Below are positions 19,543-29,109 of a stretch of DNA of 45,191 bases, piece by piece. A model generated the notes under the pieces. That model searched no databases. It worked only from the letters and a program-made list of their open reading frames with translations, and was not told the DNA's origin. Each line of letters opens with the position of its first letter. The first letter of the stretch is position 1. Origin of the DNA: Lonepinella koalarum (GTDB taxonomy: Bacteria > Pseudomonadota > Gammaproteobacteria > Enterobacterales > Pasteurellaceae); assembly GCA_030525745.1 (NCBI GenBank), contig JAUNED010000014.1, positions 1 through 45,191 of the forward strand, given 5' to 3'. The translations under genes and the position numbers were made by a program.

Positions 19543-20466
19543 ATGAAACCATTAAAACAACAAAAAATTGCCGTATTATTCGGAGGGACTTCAGCTGAAC
19601 GAGAAGTATCGTTAAATTCAGGTGCAGCTGTATTAAGCGCTTTACAGCAGTTAGGTTATGATGCTCATGGTGTAGATCCGAAAGACAGCGTTGTGGCAGA
19701 TTTAAAAGCACAAGGTTTTGATCGTGCATTTAATATTTTGCACGGACGTGGTGGTGAAGACGGTGTTATTCAAGGTGTATTAGAGCAAATCGGTTTACCT
19801 TATACCGGCTGTGGCGTGATGACTTCTGCTTTAACGATGGATAAAATGCGGACCAAAATGTTGTGGAAAGGTTTCGGTTTACCTATTGCAGATATGGACA
19901 TTGTGACTAAAAACACGGTGAATGATTTGGATCCACAAGAAATTGTAGCCCGTTTAGGATTACCTTTAATGGTAAAACCTTCCCGTGAAGGTTCCAGTGT
20001 TGGATTAACTAAAGTAAAATCGGTAGAAGATCTCAAAAGTGCGGTAGATTTAGCCTTAATTCATGATGATACGGTGCTAATTGAAGAATGGCTTGACGGC
20101 GATGAATTGACAGTGCCTGTATTAGGTGGGGAAGTTTTACCGGCAGTACAAATTGTACCTGATGGTGAGTTTTATGATTACAACGCAAAATATATTTCCG
20201 ATAATACACAGTATATTTGCCCGATGCCGATGAGTGAATTACGTTGGCAAGAGTTAAAAAATTTAGTGAAACAGGCTTATGATGTTGTGGGTTGTCGTGG
20301 TTGGAGTCGTATTGACGTGATGACTGACTGCCAAGGTAATTTTCGTTTGGTGGAAGTGAATACAACTCCGGGAATGACTAGTCATAGCTTATTCCCAAAA
20401 TCTGCTGCTACAGTAGGCTATTCTTTTGAGGCCTTAGTGGAAAAAATTCTGGAGCTGAGTCTTTAA
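19543..20466 (+). CDS. ddlB: D-alanine--D-alanine ligase B
   Basis: ATP-grasp enzyme making the D-Ala-D-Ala dipeptide used by MurF. 307 residues from ATG 19543, where an AGAGAGATAAG ribosome binding region precedes and homologues begin ([20 protein letters not shown]). [38 protein letters not shown] and the metal-binding [19 protein letters not shown] are intact. An in-frame ATG at 19462 lies inside murC and upstream of the USS hairpin and is not used. A USS encodes KSAVD. The stop overlaps the ftsQ start (TAATG). Confidence 0.97.
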   Translation: MKPLKQQKIAVLFGGTSAEREVSLNSGAAVLSALQQLGYDAHGVDPKDSVVADLKAQGFDRAFNILHGRGGEDGVIQGVLEQIGLPYTGCGVMTSALTMDKMRTKMLWKGFGLPIADMDIVTKNTVNDLDPQEIVARLGLPLMVKPSREGSSVGLTKVKSVEDLKSAVDLALIHDDTVLIEEWLDGDELTVPVLGGEVLPAVQIVPDGEFYDYNAKYISDNTQYICPMPMSELRWQELKNLVKQAYDVVGCRGWSRIDVMTDCQGNFRLVEVNTTPGMTSHSLFPKSAATVGYSFEALVEKILELSL

Positions 20467-21230
20467 TGGCAGCAATTAAGCGACCTCTTCTCTCTCAGAA
20501 GAAAACAACCTTTCAAGTAAAAAAATGGATAAAAATTAAGCCGTTGCTTGCGTTGTTGTTTTGCGGTGTGTTATTTTATGCGTATTCTCAATGGGAAAAG
20601 TGGCTGGAAAAATTAGACCAAAAACCAATAAGTGCTTTTGCTTTGCTTGGTTCACCTCAATATACGACAAATAACGATATTCGCGATATTATTTTGAAAA
20701 TGGGCGAATTGAAAGGTTTTTTCGGGCAAGATGTTGATATTATTCGTCAGCAAATTGAAAGCATGCCTTGGATAAAAGGTGCTGTAGTACGTAAGATTTG
20801 GCCTGATCGTTTGAGTATTTGGGTGGCTGAGCATACACCGGTGGCTTATTGGAACGAGAATGAATTTTTAACCAGTGAAGGCATTATATTTAAACTTCCC
20901 TTAGAAAAATTGAAAGAAACCAAGTTGCCTCGCTTATTTGGGCCTGATTATCAAAGCGTGGCGGTTTTGGCTGCTTGGCAGGATTTATTTAAAGAATTTA
21001 AAGCAAAAAATATGAATTTAAAAGCAGTGTCTGTTGATCAAAGAGAATCTTGGGGCGTATTGTTGGATAATAATATTGAATTAAAATTGGGGCGTGGTGA
21101 GTGGAAGAGTAAAATTGAACGTTTTGCGATTATTTACCCGCAAATTGATGTGCCTGAAAATAAAAAAATAGACTATATTGATTTACGCTACCAACGTGGT
21201 GGAGCGGTGAGTTTTGTGGATTTAAATTAA
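20466..21230 (+). CDS. ftsQ: Cell division protein FtsQ
   Basis: Bitopic divisome scaffold that binds FtsL and FtsB. 254 residues: a basic cytoplasmic tail, one membrane segment at about 26-41 (PLLALLFCGVLFYAYS), a POTRA domain at about 50-120 (ISAFALLGSPQYTTNNDI to WPDRLSIWVAEHTPVAYW) and a beta domain with LPRLFGPD and YIDLRYQRG near the end. The family is divergent, but POTRA landmarks and position between ddlB and ftsA fix the call. Confidence 0.95.
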   Translation: MAAIKRPLLSQKKTTFQVKKWIKIKPLLALLFCGVLFYAYSQWEKWLEKLDQKPISAFALLGSPQYTTNNDIRDIILKMGELKGFFGQDVDIIRQQIESMPWIKGAVVRKIWPDRLSIWVAEHTPVAYWNENEFLTSEGIIFKLPLEKLKETKLPRLFGPDYQSVAVLAAWQDLFKEFKAKNMNLKAVSVDQRESWGVLLDNNIELKLGRGEWKSKIERFAIIYPQIDVPENKKIDYIDLRYQRGGAVSFVDLN

Positions 21231-21242
21231 GTGAAGTAAGTT

Positions 21243-22532
21243 ATGGCAAAAAATGTAGAACCGAATATTATTGTAGGCTTAGAGGTAGGAACTTCTAAGG
21301 TGGTTGCAGTGGCAGGTGAAGTGAAACCTGACGGTGTGGTTAATGTGATTGGTGTCGGCAGTAGTCCGGCACGCGGTATTGATAAGGGAAGTATTACCGA
21401 TTTAAACGCAGTAGTAAGCTCGATTCAGCGTGCAATTGAAAATGCGGAATATCAAGCAGAATGTCAGATTTTAAGTGTGACTTTAGCTATTACGGGCGAA
21501 CATATTCAAAGCCTGAATGAAAGCGGATTTGTGCCTATTGCAGATGGTGAAGTGACACAAGATGAAATTGATTCTGCTATGCACACGGCAAGTTCGGTTA
21601 AATTACCTGAAGGTTTGTCTTTACTTCATGTCATCCCACAGGAATTTGCTGTGGATAAACAACAAAATATAAAAAATCCTCTTGGATTACAAGGGGTTAG
21701 ATTAAAAGCACAGGCTCATTTAATTGGTTGCCAACAAGCTTGGTTAAATAACTTGCAAAAAGCGGTGGAATCTTGTGGTTTAAAAGTGGATCAAGTAGTC
21801 TTTTCCGGTTTGGCTTCTACTTATTCTGTACTCACGGAAGATGAGAAAGATCTCGGAGTTTGCTTAATTGATTTCGGCGCAGGTGCGATGGACGTCATGG
21901 TATATACTAACGGTGCATTGCGTTTTAGTAAGGTAATTCCTTACGGTGGAAATAATGTCACAGATTTTGTTGCTCAGAATTTAACAACCTCGCGTAATGA
22001 GGCTGAACGGATTAAAATTACTTATGGAAGTGCGGTCAAAACAGCTGAAGATCAGTTAGAGCATTTCAGCAAGAAAAAAATTGAAGTAGCAAGTTTGGGG
22101 AATGGTTTAACCCGTACATTTACTAAATCGCAGATTGTAGATATTACTTCCCGTTGCTATGGCGATTTACTTGGTGTAATCGAGCAGGAATTGGTTGAAT
22201 TACGCCATGAACTGTCAATGAAAGGGATTAAACAGGATTTGATTGCAGGTATTGTTTTAACCGGCGGTGCTGCACAAATGAATGATATTGCACAATGTGC
22301 CAGCAGAGTGTTTAACTCTCATGTGCGTATTGGTTCACCCTTAAATATTAGTGGTTTAACGGACTATGTGAATAAGCCACAATTTTCCACAGTAATCGGC
22401 TTATTGCAATATAGCCATCACAATAATGATGAAGCCTCTTTTGGTGAAAAAATTGAGAGTGGTGAAGGCTTTTTAGGTGCAACTTGGGGATTACTGAAAA
22501 AAATTGGCAATAAAGTGCGGTCAGAATTTTGA
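21243..22532 (+). CDS. ftsA: Cell division protein FtsA
   Basis: Actin-like ATPase that tethers FtsZ to the membrane. 429 residues. [18 protein letters not shown] is the phosphate-1 loop, [19 protein letters not shown] is phosphate 2, and [18 protein letters not shown] is the adenosine motif. The C-terminus ends in an amphipathic membrane-targeting helix, [15 protein letters not shown]. The last codons of that helix coincide with a USS (22513-22521), which reads KVRS in an unusual frame. A second USS encodes GSAVK. Confidence 0.97.
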   Translation: MAKNVEPNIIVGLEVGTSKVVAVAGEVKPDGVVNVIGVGSSPARGIDKGSITDLNAVVSSIQRAIENAEYQAECQILSVTLAITGEHIQSLNESGFVPIADGEVTQDEIDSAMHTASSVKLPEGLSLLHVIPQEFAVDKQQNIKNPLGLQGVRLKAQAHLIGCQQAWLNNLQKAVESCGLKVDQVVFSGLASTYSVLTEDEKDLGVCLIDFGAGAMDVMVYTNGALRFSKVIPYGGNNVTDFVAQNLTTSRNEAERIKITYGSAVKTAEDQLEHFSKKKIEVASLGNGLTRTFTKSQIVDITSRCYGDLLGVIEQELVELRHELSMKGIKQDLIAGIVLTGGAAQMNDIAQCASRVFNSHVRIGSPLNISGLTDYVNKPQFSTVIGLLQYSHHNNDEASFGEKIESGEGFLGATWGLLKKIGNKVRSEF

Positions 22533-22556
22533 GAATTTTGAATTTTCATCTACAAT
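22529..22556 (+). promoter_or_regulatory. Candidate ftsZ-proximal promoter
   Basis: TTGAGA (22529-22534), overlapping the ftsA stop codon, and TACAAT (22551-22556) are 16 bp apart. ftsZ commonly has its own promoters within or after ftsA, so this is plausible, but it is untested. Confidence 0.5.
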
Positions 22557-22582
22557 AGTAACAATTTAGCGAAATTTTAACT

Positions 22583-22598
22583 ATTAGCTTAGGCTAAT
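22583..22598 (+). promoter_or_regulatory. Near-palindrome in the ftsZ leader
   Basis: ATTAGC and GCTAAT arms surround TTAG, immediately before the ribosome binding site GGAGA. It could be a protein site or a small hairpin near the RBS. Confidence 0.35.
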
Positions 22599-22613
22599 AA
22601 TCGGAGAAAGAAT

Positions 22614-23816
22614 ATGTTTGAGCCTGTTGAATATGATATTGATATTGGAGAAGTCGGTCGTACTTTAATTAAAGTCATTGGTGTTGGTGGCGGTGGCGGA
22701 AATGCTGTTAATCATATGGTGGCCACACTACAAAATAGTGGTGCTATGCTTGCCGGAGAAGGCTCTTATGTAAGCGATGAACACGGTGAAATTATTTATT
22801 ATGCAGTCAATACCGACGCACAGGCATTACGTAAAAGTTTAGTGCAACAAACAGTGCAAATTGGTGCTACGACAACAAAAGGTCTTGGCGCCGGTGCAAA
22901 CCCTAATGTTGGAAAGAAAGCGGCAGAAGATGATCATGAAGCCATTCGTGCGATGTTAGAAGGTGCAGATATGGTATTTATTGCTGCCGGTATGGGGGGC
23001 GGTACAGGTACAGGAGCAGCTCCTGTTATTGCACAAATTGCTAAAGAATTAGGTATTTTGACCGTCGCTGTTGTCACTAAGCCGTTTGCTTTTGAAATGA
23101 AAAAACGTATGGCATTAGCGGAGCTTGGTATTAAAGAATTATCAAAACACGTAGACTCAATTATCATTATTCCGAATGAGAAATTATTAAAAGTGTTAGG
23201 TGGTAAAATGACCTTAGCTAATGCTTTCTCGACAGTGAATGATGTATTACGTAATTCGGTTACTGGTATTTCCGATATGATTACATCTCCAGGTTTAATT
23301 AATGTGGACTTTGCTGATGTTAAAACCGTCATGTCAGAAATGGGACGTGCGATGATGGGGACCGGTATTGCATTTGGCTCAGCCGGAGACGATCGTGCAG
23401 AAAAAGCGGCTAGAGAAGCTATTGCAAGCCCACTATTAGAAGATGTTGATTTAAAAGGTGCTAAAGGCGTTTTGGTTAATGTTATTTCTGGTATGGATTT
23501 GACCTTAGAAGAATTCTATCAAGTTGGTCAAACTATTGAAGAATTTGCATCAGATGATGCAACTGTTGTTGTGGGCACAACCTTAGTGCCGGATATGGTT
23601 GATGAATTACGCGTTACTGTAGTTGCAACAGGCTTAGGCGATAATGAACAAATTGCTCCATTATCACCTGTTGCACCAACGAATGTTACGAATTACGGAA
23701 CAAACCCAGTACAAAACGGTCAAAGCCAAGAGCCTCAAGGACAGCCTGCTCGTCCAACTCAATTAGGCGACAATGTATTTAGCCCTGCCCGAATTCCGGG
23801 ATTTTTAAATAAATAA
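22614..23816 (+). CDS. ftsZ: Cell division protein FtsZ
   Basis: Tubulin-like GTPase forming the Z ring. 400 residues. The nucleotide-binding [13 protein letters not shown] is at 23-35 and the tubulin signature GGGTGTG is at 128-134; the T7 catalytic loop [15 protein letters not shown] is intact. The C-terminal peptide RIPGFLNK is the docking tail for FtsA. Compared with E. coli, about 17 extra residues lie between NHMV and AVNTDAQ (residues about 37-60), where E. coli has only a short RERIEGVEFF linker. The variable linker before the C-terminal peptide is short, with Gln and Pro. Confidence 0.97.
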   Translation: MFEPVEYDIDIGEVGRTLIKVIGVGGGGGNAVNHMVATLQNSGAMLAGEGSYVSDEHGEIIYYAVNTDAQALRKSLVQQTVQIGATTTKGLGAGANPNVGKKAAEDDHEAIRAMLEGADMVFIAAGMGGGTGTGAAPVIAQIAKELGILTVAVVTKPFAFEMKKRMALAELGIKELSKHVDSIIIIPNEKLLKVLGGKMTLANAFSTVNDVLRNSVTGISDMITSPGLINVDFADVKTVMSEMGRAMMGTGIAFGSAGDDRAEKAAREAIASPLLEDVDLKGAKGVLVNVISGMDLTLEEFYQVGQTIEEFASDDATVVVGTTLVPDMVDELRVTVVATGLGDNEQIAPLSPVAPTNVTNYGTNPVQNGQSQEPQGQPARPTQLGDNVFSPARIPGFLNK

Positions 23817-23858
23817 TTTTGTTAATAATATTTTCTTAAACAAGACTTGAGAAAAACA

Positions 23859-24776
23859 ATGACGAAACAAAGAACATTAAAGCAAAGTATTAAAGTAACC
23901 GGAGTAGGTTTGCATAGTGGAAATAAAGTGACTTTGACTTTACGCCCTGCTGCAGTTAATACCGGTATTATTTATTGTCGTACGGATTTAAATCCGCCGG
24001 TAGAATTTCAGGCTAAAGCGGAAGCTGTGCGTGATACAATGCTTTGTACAGCCTTAATCAATGATCAAGGTGTACGTGTTTCCACCGTTGAACATTTAAA
24101 TGCTGCACTGGCTGCTTTGGGCATTGATAATGTTATTATTGAAGTTGATGCGCCGGAAATTCCAATTATGGATGGTAGCTCCAGTCCATTTATTTATTTA
24201 TTGTTAGATGCTGGTATTGAAGAGCAAAATGTTGCCAAAAAATTCATTCGAGTGAAACAAAAAATTCGTGTAGAAGATGGCGATAAATGGGCAGAACTCA
24301 GCCCTTATCATGGTTTTCGTTTGAATTTTATGATTGATTTTAAACATCCGGCTATTAGCAAAGAATTAAGTAGCTATACTCTTGATTTTTCAGCACAAAA
24401 TTTTATTCATCAACTCAGCCGTGCAAGAACTTTTGCTTTTATGAAAGATATTGAATATTTGCAATCACAAGGCTTAGCATTAGGTGGGAGTCTTGATAAT
24501 GCTATCGTATTAGACGAATATCGTGTATTGAATGAAGACGGCTTACGTTTCAAAGATGAATTTGTTCGCCACAAAATGTTGGATGCGGTAGGTGATTTGT
24601 TTATGTGTGGTTATAACATTATTGGTGATTTTAAAGCCTATAAATCTGGTCACGGATTAAATAACAAGTTATTAAGGGCTTTATTGGCTAACCAAGAAGC
24701 TTGGGAATTTGTAAGCTTTGAAGAGAGTGAGCAAGTGCCACAAGGCTATGTTGTAGCCTCTGAAGTTTTTATTTAA
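23859..24776 (+). CDS. lpxC: UDP-3-O-acyl-N-acetylglucosamine deacetylase
   Basis: Zinc enzyme for the committed step of lipid A synthesis, the usual last gene of this cluster. 305 residues from ATG 23859. Zinc ligands are His79 in VEHLNAAL, His238 and Asp242 in HKMLDAVGD, with catalytic His265 in [14 protein letters not shown], the same numbers as in E. coli LpxC. A TTG at 23847 is in frame but homologues begin at the ATG. E. coli LpxC is degraded by FtsH through a C-terminal tag; the tail here ([10 protein letters not shown]) differs, so that control cannot be assumed. Confidence 0.97.
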   Translation: MTKQRTLKQSIKVTGVGLHSGNKVTLTLRPAAVNTGIIYCRTDLNPPVEFQAKAEAVRDTMLCTALINDQGVRVSTVEHLNAALAALGIDNVIIEVDAPEIPIMDGSSSPFIYLLLDAGIEEQNVAKKFIRVKQKIRVEDGDKWAELSPYHGFRLNFMIDFKHPAISKELSSYTLDFSAQNFIHQLSRARTFAFMKDIEYLQSQGLALGGSLDNAIVLDEYRVLNEDGLRFKDEFVRHKMLDAVGDLFMCGYNIIGDFKAYKSGHGLNNKLLRALLANQEAWEFVSFEESEQVPQGYVVASEVFI

Positions 24777-24800
24777 ACGCTGATTAAATTCAGCGAGAAA

Positions 24801-24829
24801 AAGCTATACTGAACAGTATGGCTTTTTTT
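24801..24829 (+). terminator. Terminator closing the dcw-lpxC cluster
   Basis: AAGCTATACT (24801-24810) pairs with AGTATGGCTT (24814-24823), with one G-U pair, and is followed by seven T in all. A smaller CGCTG/CAGCG stem (24779-24795) precedes it. Confidence 0.85.
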
Positions 24830-24855
24830 GTACGAATTACAATTTATCCTACAAT
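24828..24855 (+). promoter_or_regulatory. Candidate promoter of pheA
   Basis: TTGTAC (24828-24833) and TACAAT (24850-24855), 16 bp apart, start directly in the T-run of the lpxC terminator. No phenylalanine-rich leader peptide or attenuator is seen in the short leader to the ATG at 24903. Confidence 0.6.
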
Positions 24856-24862
24856 AGCAATA

Positions 24863-24871
24863 AAGTGCGGT
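24863..24871 (+). repeat. USS in the pheA leader
   Basis: AAGTGCGGT lies just downstream of the candidate -10, so it would be within the 5' leader of the pheA transcript. Confidence 0.9.
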
Positions 24872-24902
24872 TACTATTTCCGCTGTTTTGAAAGGAATAA
24901 TT

Positions 24903-26063
24903 ATGTCATTAGATTTAACCGAAATTCGCCGTCAGATTACTCAAATTGACCGAAATTTATTAAAATTGTTATCTGAGCGTCATCGTTTAGCTTTTGATGT
25001 GGTACGTAGTAAAGAGGTGACACAAAAGCCGCTACGTGATGAGGAAAGAGAGCAACAATTGCTGCAAGAATTGGTGAGATTTGCAGAAAGTCAAAACTAT
25101 CAATTAGAGCCACAATATATTACACAGATTTTTCAGAAAATTATTGAAGATTCAGTATTGACCCAACAGGTCTATTTACAGAAAAAACTTAACGAACAAA
25201 GAGAACAAAGTATCCATGTCGCATTTTTAGGTAAGCGTGGTTCATATTCTCATTTAGCTTCCCGAATGTACGCTGCGCGTTATCAAGAACAATTGATTGA
25301 ACTCAGTTGTCGTTCTTTTGAACAAGTCTTTGAAAAAGTACGAAGTGGTGAAGCAGATTATGGGGTATTGCCACTGGAAAATACAACATCAGGATCGATA
25401 AATGAAGTGTATGATTTGTTGCAACATACTGAATTATCTTTAGTTGGTGAACTGGCTTATCCTATCAAACATTGTGTGCTGGTGAATGAACAGCAAGATT
25501 TGAGCAAAATTGATACGTTATATAGCCACCCACAAGTGATTCAGCAATGTAGTCAATTTATTCGTAGCCTTGATCGAGTGCATATTGAATACTGTGAAAG
25601 CAGTTCTCATGCAATGCAATTGGTGTCGAGTTTGAATAAACCGAATATTGCTGCACTGGGCAATGCGGACGGAGGAAATTTATATGGTCTACAAGTATTG
25701 CGTAGTGATATTGCTAATCAGCCGAATAACATTACACGTTTTATCGTCATTGCTCGGAAACCATTGGAAGTATCTCCGCAGATACATACAAAAACCTTAT
25801 TATTGATGACCACAAGCCAGCAGGCCGGAGCTTTGGTAGATGCCCTTTTGGTATTCAAAAAACATCAAATCAACATGACTAAATTGGAATCTCGTCCAAT
25901 TTATGGTAAGCCTTGGGAAGAAATGTTTTATTTGGAAATTGAAGCCAATATTCACCATCCTGATACACAAAAAATGCTTACAGAATTGAAAGAATACAGT
26001 GCATTTTTAAAAGTATTGGGTTGTTATCCCAGTGAGATTGTAAAACCTGTTGAAGTAAAATAA
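24903..26063 (+). CDS. pheA: Bifunctional chorismate mutase / prephenate dehydratase
   Basis: P-protein converting chorismate to prephenate and on to phenylpyruvate for phenylalanine synthesis. 386 residues from ATG 24903 (AAAGGAATAATT before it); a TTG five codons upstream is rejected. The AroQ mutase domain (about 1-95) shows the [27 protein letters not shown] helix. The dehydratase domain (about 105-285) shows [30 protein letters not shown] and [11 protein letters not shown], with the catalytic Thr-Arg-Phe. The C-terminal ACT domain has GALVDAL and the phenylalanine-sensing [13 protein letters not shown] motif, so feedback inhibition is expected. Confidence 0.97.
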   Translation: MSLDLTEIRRQITQIDRNLLKLLSERHRLAFDVVRSKEVTQKPLRDEEREQQLLQELVRFAESQNYQLEPQYITQIFQKIIEDSVLTQQVYLQKKLNEQREQSIHVAFLGKRGSYSHLASRMYAARYQEQLIELSCRSFEQVFEKVRSGEADYGVLPLENTTSGSINEVYDLLQHTELSLVGELAYPIKHCVLVNEQQDLSKIDTLYSHPQVIQQCSQFIRSLDRVHIEYCESSSHAMQLVSSLNKPNIAALGNADGGNLYGLQVLRSDIANQPNNITRFIVIARKPLEVSPQIHTKTLLLMTTSQQAGALVDALLVFKKHQINMTKLESRPIYGKPWEEMFYLEIEANIHHPDTQKMLTELKEYSAFLKVLGCYPSEIVKPVEVK

Positions 26064-26066
26064 AGG

Positions 26067-26091
26067 AATGCCACCTTATAGGTGGCATTTT
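26067..26091. terminator. Bidirectional terminator between pheA and grxA
   Basis: AATGCCACC (26067-26075) and GGTGGCATT (26081-26089) with a 5-nt loop, flanked by T-residues on the plus side. It serves the two convergent genes. Confidence 0.8.
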
Positions 26092-26092
26092 A

Positions 26093-26356
26093 TTACACAT
26101 CAATATTAAATTTTTCTCGGGAATATGCCTGAAAATCAGTACAACCACCAATAGGTTTATCGTCCACTAATACTTGCGGCACAGTTTGTACAGGGCGTTT
26201 AATGATATCGGCAATATCCTCTTTGCTTAATCCTTGCTCAATCATATCAATGAATTCATAATCAAAATCTGCAAGATTGTTTTTTAGCTTTTCCGCCAAA
26301 TTTTTCGCACGTACGCAATACGGGCAAGTCATTCGGCCGTAAATTTTTACAAACAT
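26093..26356 (-). CDS. grxA: Glutaredoxin 1
   Basis: Small cytoplasmic dithiol oxidoreductase that reduces ribonucleotide reductase and other disulfides using glutathione. 87 residues. The active site is CPYC within YGRMTCPYCVRAKNLAEKL, the cis-proline is in TVPQVLVDD, and GGCTDF is the glutathione-binding GG motif. An upstream start would add 32 Lys-rich residues unlike any glutaredoxin, so the start at 26356 is used (GGAACAAATT ahead). It is divergent from rimK, as grxA and rimK are also neighbours in E. coli. Confidence 0.95.
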   Translation of the reverse strand: MFVKIYGRMTCPYCVRAKNLAEKLKNNLADFDYEFIDMIEQGLSKEDIADIIKRPVQTVPQVLVDDKPIGGCTDFQAYSREKFNIDV

Positions 26357-26455
26357 AATTTGTTCCTTTTTTATAAAATAGAATTTGATTTTACTGATTT
26401 TTGCCAAAAAATATAGTATCTTTTTACGCAAATTATGTTCTAATTTTCTCATTTT

Positions 26456-27358
26456 ATGAAATTTTTAATGCTTTGCCGTGAGCCTCGACTTTACAGTTGC
26501 CAACGTCTATTACAGGCGGTGAAAAAGAAAGGACATCAATTGGATATTCTTGATCCTAATCGTTTCTTGTTAAAACTTCATCAAAATCAACCGCACTTTT
26601 CCTTGTATTATCAAACAAATACAGATACAGCTCCTTATTTATTGGAAAAATATCATGCCGTTATTCCCCGTTTTGGTACGACGAGCACGCAAATGGGCTG
26701 TGCTGTGTTACGGCATTTTTCTGCTCAAAAAGTACCTTGTTTAAACGACTCAGAGAGCTTTTGGAAAGCAAGAGATAAATGGCAAAGTTTGCAAATTCTT
26801 ACTTCTGCAGGAATTGCCGTACCTAATACGCTGTTTTCGGGTAATGAATTTGATATCAATCAAGCTGTGCAGCAATTAGCAACGCCTATGATTTTGAAAA
26901 CACTCACAGGATCACAAGGTATTGGTGTCATGTTAGCAGAACAGGAAAAAAGTGCGGTCAGTATTTTGGAAACATTGAGAATCGCTAATCTGCCAACGTT
27001 GCAACAAGCCTTTATTCACGAAGCACAAGGCTCGGATATTCGCTGTTTTGTGATTGGCGATAAGGTGGTTGCGGCAATGAAACGTAAAGGGAAAGAGGGC
27101 GAATTTCGGGCAAACTTTCATCGTGGTGGTTCAGCAGAAAATTATAAAGCTCCGCTAGAAATGCAGGATATTGCCGTCAAAGCAGCAAAAGCTTTTGGGC
27201 TTGATGTGGCTGGAGTGGATTTGATTTTATCAAAAGAGCAGCCATTAGTGCTGGAAGTGAATGCCAGTCCCGGATTAGAACTTATTGAAAAAGTCAGTGG
27301 TGTGGATATTGCTGAAAAAATGATTGCTTATTTGTTGCTTAAAATAACATCTCAATAA
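26456..27358 (+). CDS. rimK: Alpha-L-glutamate ligase RimK
   Basis: ATP-grasp ligase that adds glutamate residues to the C-terminus of ribosomal protein S6 (E. coli RimK). 300 residues. Visible blocks are ILDPNRFLL near residue 35, [20 protein letters not shown], the ATP-grasp loop [13 protein letters not shown], the [25 protein letters not shown] region, and the metal-binding [21 protein letters not shown]. Two USS lie in codons, one in the rare frame reading QPHFS and one reading KSAVS. The start is ATG 26456; about 100 bases separate it from divergent grxA. Confidence 0.95.
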   Translation: MKFLMLCREPRLYSCQRLLQAVKKKGHQLDILDPNRFLLKLHQNQPHFSLYYQTNTDTAPYLLEKYHAVIPRFGTTSTQMGCAVLRHFSAQKVPCLNDSESFWKARDKWQSLQILTSAGIAVPNTLFSGNEFDINQAVQQLATPMILKTLTGSQGIGVMLAEQEKSAVSILETLRIANLPTLQQAFIHEAQGSDIRCFVIGDKVVAAMKRKGKEGEFRANFHRGGSAENYKAPLEMQDIAVKAAKAFGLDVAGVDLILSKEQPLVLEVNASPGLELIEKVSGVDIAEKMIAYLLLKITSQ

Positions 27359-27363
27359 ACAGG

Positions 27364-27395
27364 ATAATCCCTTGATTAACAAGGGATTATTTTTA
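27364..27395. terminator. Bidirectional terminator after rimK
   Basis: ATAATCCCTTG (27364-27374) and CAAGGGATTAT (27380-27390) form an 11-bp stem with a 5-nt loop followed by TTTT. It just touches the stop codon of the convergent gene. Confidence 0.85.
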
Positions 27396-27998
27396 GGAGA
27401 AGCTTTCTTTTGGGTTAGGCTTTAATTCAAATTCAGGTGGAATTTGAGGGTTGATTTCTTGTGAATCCTGTGGAATGGGTTCTAATTTATTATTTTCCGG
27501 CACATTATTTTCTTGTGTCGGGTTTAATAATTGTTCTCGAATTTTGCTGAAATTGCTGTTTGGGGATAGCCAAATGCTTAATAAAGCGCGGTTAAATTCA
27601 GGCTCAAAATGATGTGCCAACACGGTGTCATTAATAACAAAATAACCTTCTTTTTCCAAGGCGATATAACTCAAGCTGTCTTTTGGTGATAAGTCAGGCA
27701 TGATTTTTTGTAAAATTGTCAACCAATCATCAGTTTTTTCGTCCGTTATTTTTAGCGCATCAATTTCTTTAATTAGGCTAATAGCGAAATTTTTACCTTC
27801 TATCGGTTTATCAAATTTAAATGTAAGCATCAGAGGGCGTTGATTTTCTTGATAATGGCCATTTTCGCTAAATAGGCTTAAGCTATAAACTTGGAACGGG
27901 CCCCAAGTGTAATTTGCTTGTCCCAGCGCTTTCCAGTTTGCAGAAAGCGTGAGTGGGAGGGCGAGTAAAATAGAGAAAAATAAGGTGTTTAATTTCAT
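27393..27998 (-). CDS. Secreted protein, chalcone isomerase-like domain (tentative)
   Basis: 201 residues. The first 20 (MKLNTLFFSILLALPLTLSA) are a clear Sec signal peptide without a lipobox Cys. The mature part opens with WKALGQANYTWGPFQVYSLSLFSENGHY, which resembles the start of the bacterial chalcone-isomerase-like (Chalcone_3) domain: a Gly, an aromatic-rich strand and a vY..sL pattern. The domain would run to about residue 150. The last 45 residues are a Pro/Asn/Glu-rich low-complexity tail. No catalytic role is established for this domain family. It stands alone, convergent with rimK and divergent from metR. Confidence 0.65.
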   Translation of the reverse strand: MKLNTLFFSILLALPLTLSANWKALGQANYTWGPFQVYSLSLFSENGHYQENQRPLMLTFKFDKPIEGKNFAISLIKEIDALKITDEKTDDWLTILQKIMPDLSPKDSLSYIALEKEGYFVINDTVLAHHFEPEFNRALLSIWLSPNSNFSKIREQLLNPTQENNVPENNKLEPIPQDSQEINPQIPPEFELKPNPKESFS

Positions 27999-28091
27999 TT
28001 TTTGCTCATTGAGAGAGGAAATTTTCTGTGGATTATAGCAATAATTTTTTTCTAACCCTAGAGGGTGATTTAAAAAACTTTTGTGAAATTG

Positions 28092-28100
28092 ACCGCTCTT
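28092..28100 (-). repeat. Variant USS (AAGAGCGGT) upstream of metR
   Basis: Reads AAGAGCGGTCAATTTCA on the reverse strand: the usual USS with T changed to A at the third core base and the normal AT-rich tail. The 181-base divergent spacer (27999-28179) holds otherwise only AT-rich sequence and a near-USS, AAGTGCAGT, just downstream; I see no clear MetR site. Confidence 0.6.
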
Positions 28101-28179
28101 TTACCTGATTTTGCTTAAAGTGCAGTAGCTTTTAGTGTAAAATTATTAATCATTTTCAATTTATCAATGAATTTTTTTA

Positions 28180-29109
28180 ATGAAACCGATTTTTCTTGAA
28201 CTCCGTCATTTGAAAACCTTAATTGCGTTGAAAGAAACCGGCTCGGTGTCTTTGGCCGCAAAGCGTGTTTATTTAACACAATCTGCACTTTCCCATCAAA
28301 TTAAATTATTAGAAGAACAATATGGCTTGCCTTTGTTTGAGCGTAAAACGACACCTTTACATTTTACGGCAGCAGGTGAGCGTTTGGTTCAGTTGGCTAA
28401 TGAGGTTTTACCAAAGGTGATTGAAGCCGAACGTGATTTGTCACGAGTAAAACAAGGGGAAGCCGGAGAGTTGAGGATAGCCGTGGAATGCCATACCTGT
28501 TTTGACTGGTTAATGCCGGCAATGGATAGTTTTCGTCAGCATTGGCCGTTGGTGGAATTGGATATTGTCTCCGGTTTCCATACGGATACAGTAGGTTTAT
28601 TGCTTAATCATCGTGCTGATTGGGCGATTGTGTCTGAAATTGAGGTAACAGAGGGTATTATCCATAGGCCGTTGTTTTCCTATGAGATGGTAGGATTGTG
28701 CGCTAAGGATCATCCTTTAGCACAAAAAGCAGTATGGGAGGCACAGGATTTTGTGGATCAAACTTGGATTACTTATCCAGTGCCGGATGATATGTTAGAT
28801 TTATTGAAAAAAGTATTACGCCCTGCCGGAATCAATCCGGTGCGTCGTACCAGTGAACTGACTATTGCAATTATTCAGCTGGTGGCAAGTAAGCGAGGTG
28901 TGACGGCAATGCCATTTTGGGCTGCTAAGCCTTATTTAGATCGAGGCTATGTGGTAGCGAGAAAAATTACCAAGCAAGGATTATATAGCAATTTGTACTG
29001 TGCATATCGTGAGTCTGATATTGAGAGTGCTTTTATTGATGATTTTTACGAAACCGTAAAATCACAGAGTTTTTCTACCCTTCCCGGTTTATCGGTATTG
29101 GAGTTATAA
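28180..29109 (+). CDS. metR: LysR-family regulator, MetR-like
   Basis: 309 residues. The winged helix-turn-helix at about 8-66 (HLKTLIALKETGSVSLAAKRVYLTQSALSHQIKLLEEQYGLPLFERK) and the effector domain (RIAVECHTCFDWLMPAMDSF, ITYPV, TIAIIQLVASKRGVTAMPFWA) follow E. coli MetR closely. MetR uses homocysteine as coactivator to control methionine biosynthesis genes such as metE and metF. Its stop codon directly abuts the azlC start, so it is co-transcribed with a transporter rather than divergent from metE as in E. coli. Confidence 0.88.
   Translation: MKPIFLELRHLKTLIALKETGSVSLAAKRVYLTQSALSHQIKLLEEQYGLPLFERKTTPLHFTAAGERLVQLANEVLPKVIEAERDLSRVKQGEAGELRIAVECHTCFDWLMPAMDSFRQHWPLVELDIVSGFHTDTVGLLLNHRADWAIVSEIEVTEGIIHRPLFSYEMVGLCAKDHPLAQKAVWEAQDFVDQTWITYPVPDDMLDLLKKVLRPAGINPVRRTSELTIAIIQLVASKRGVTAMPFWAAKPYLDRGYVVARKITKQGLYSNLYCAYRESDIESAFIDDFYETVKSQSFSTLPGLSVLEL

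Noticed and set aside
22934-23332. A 132-codon reverse frame inside ftsZ
   Set aside because: It lies opposite a conserved gene in the cluster and has no RBS or recognisable motif; a shadow frame.
24779-24902. Phenylalanine attenuator leader for pheA
   Set aside because: No short ORF with Phe codons lies before pheA; the hairpin present is the lpxC terminator, upstream of the candidate promoter.
27999-28179. Possible MetR autoregulatory site upstream of metR
   Set aside because: No TGAA-N5-TTCA palindrome was found; the nearest string has the halves in the wrong order.
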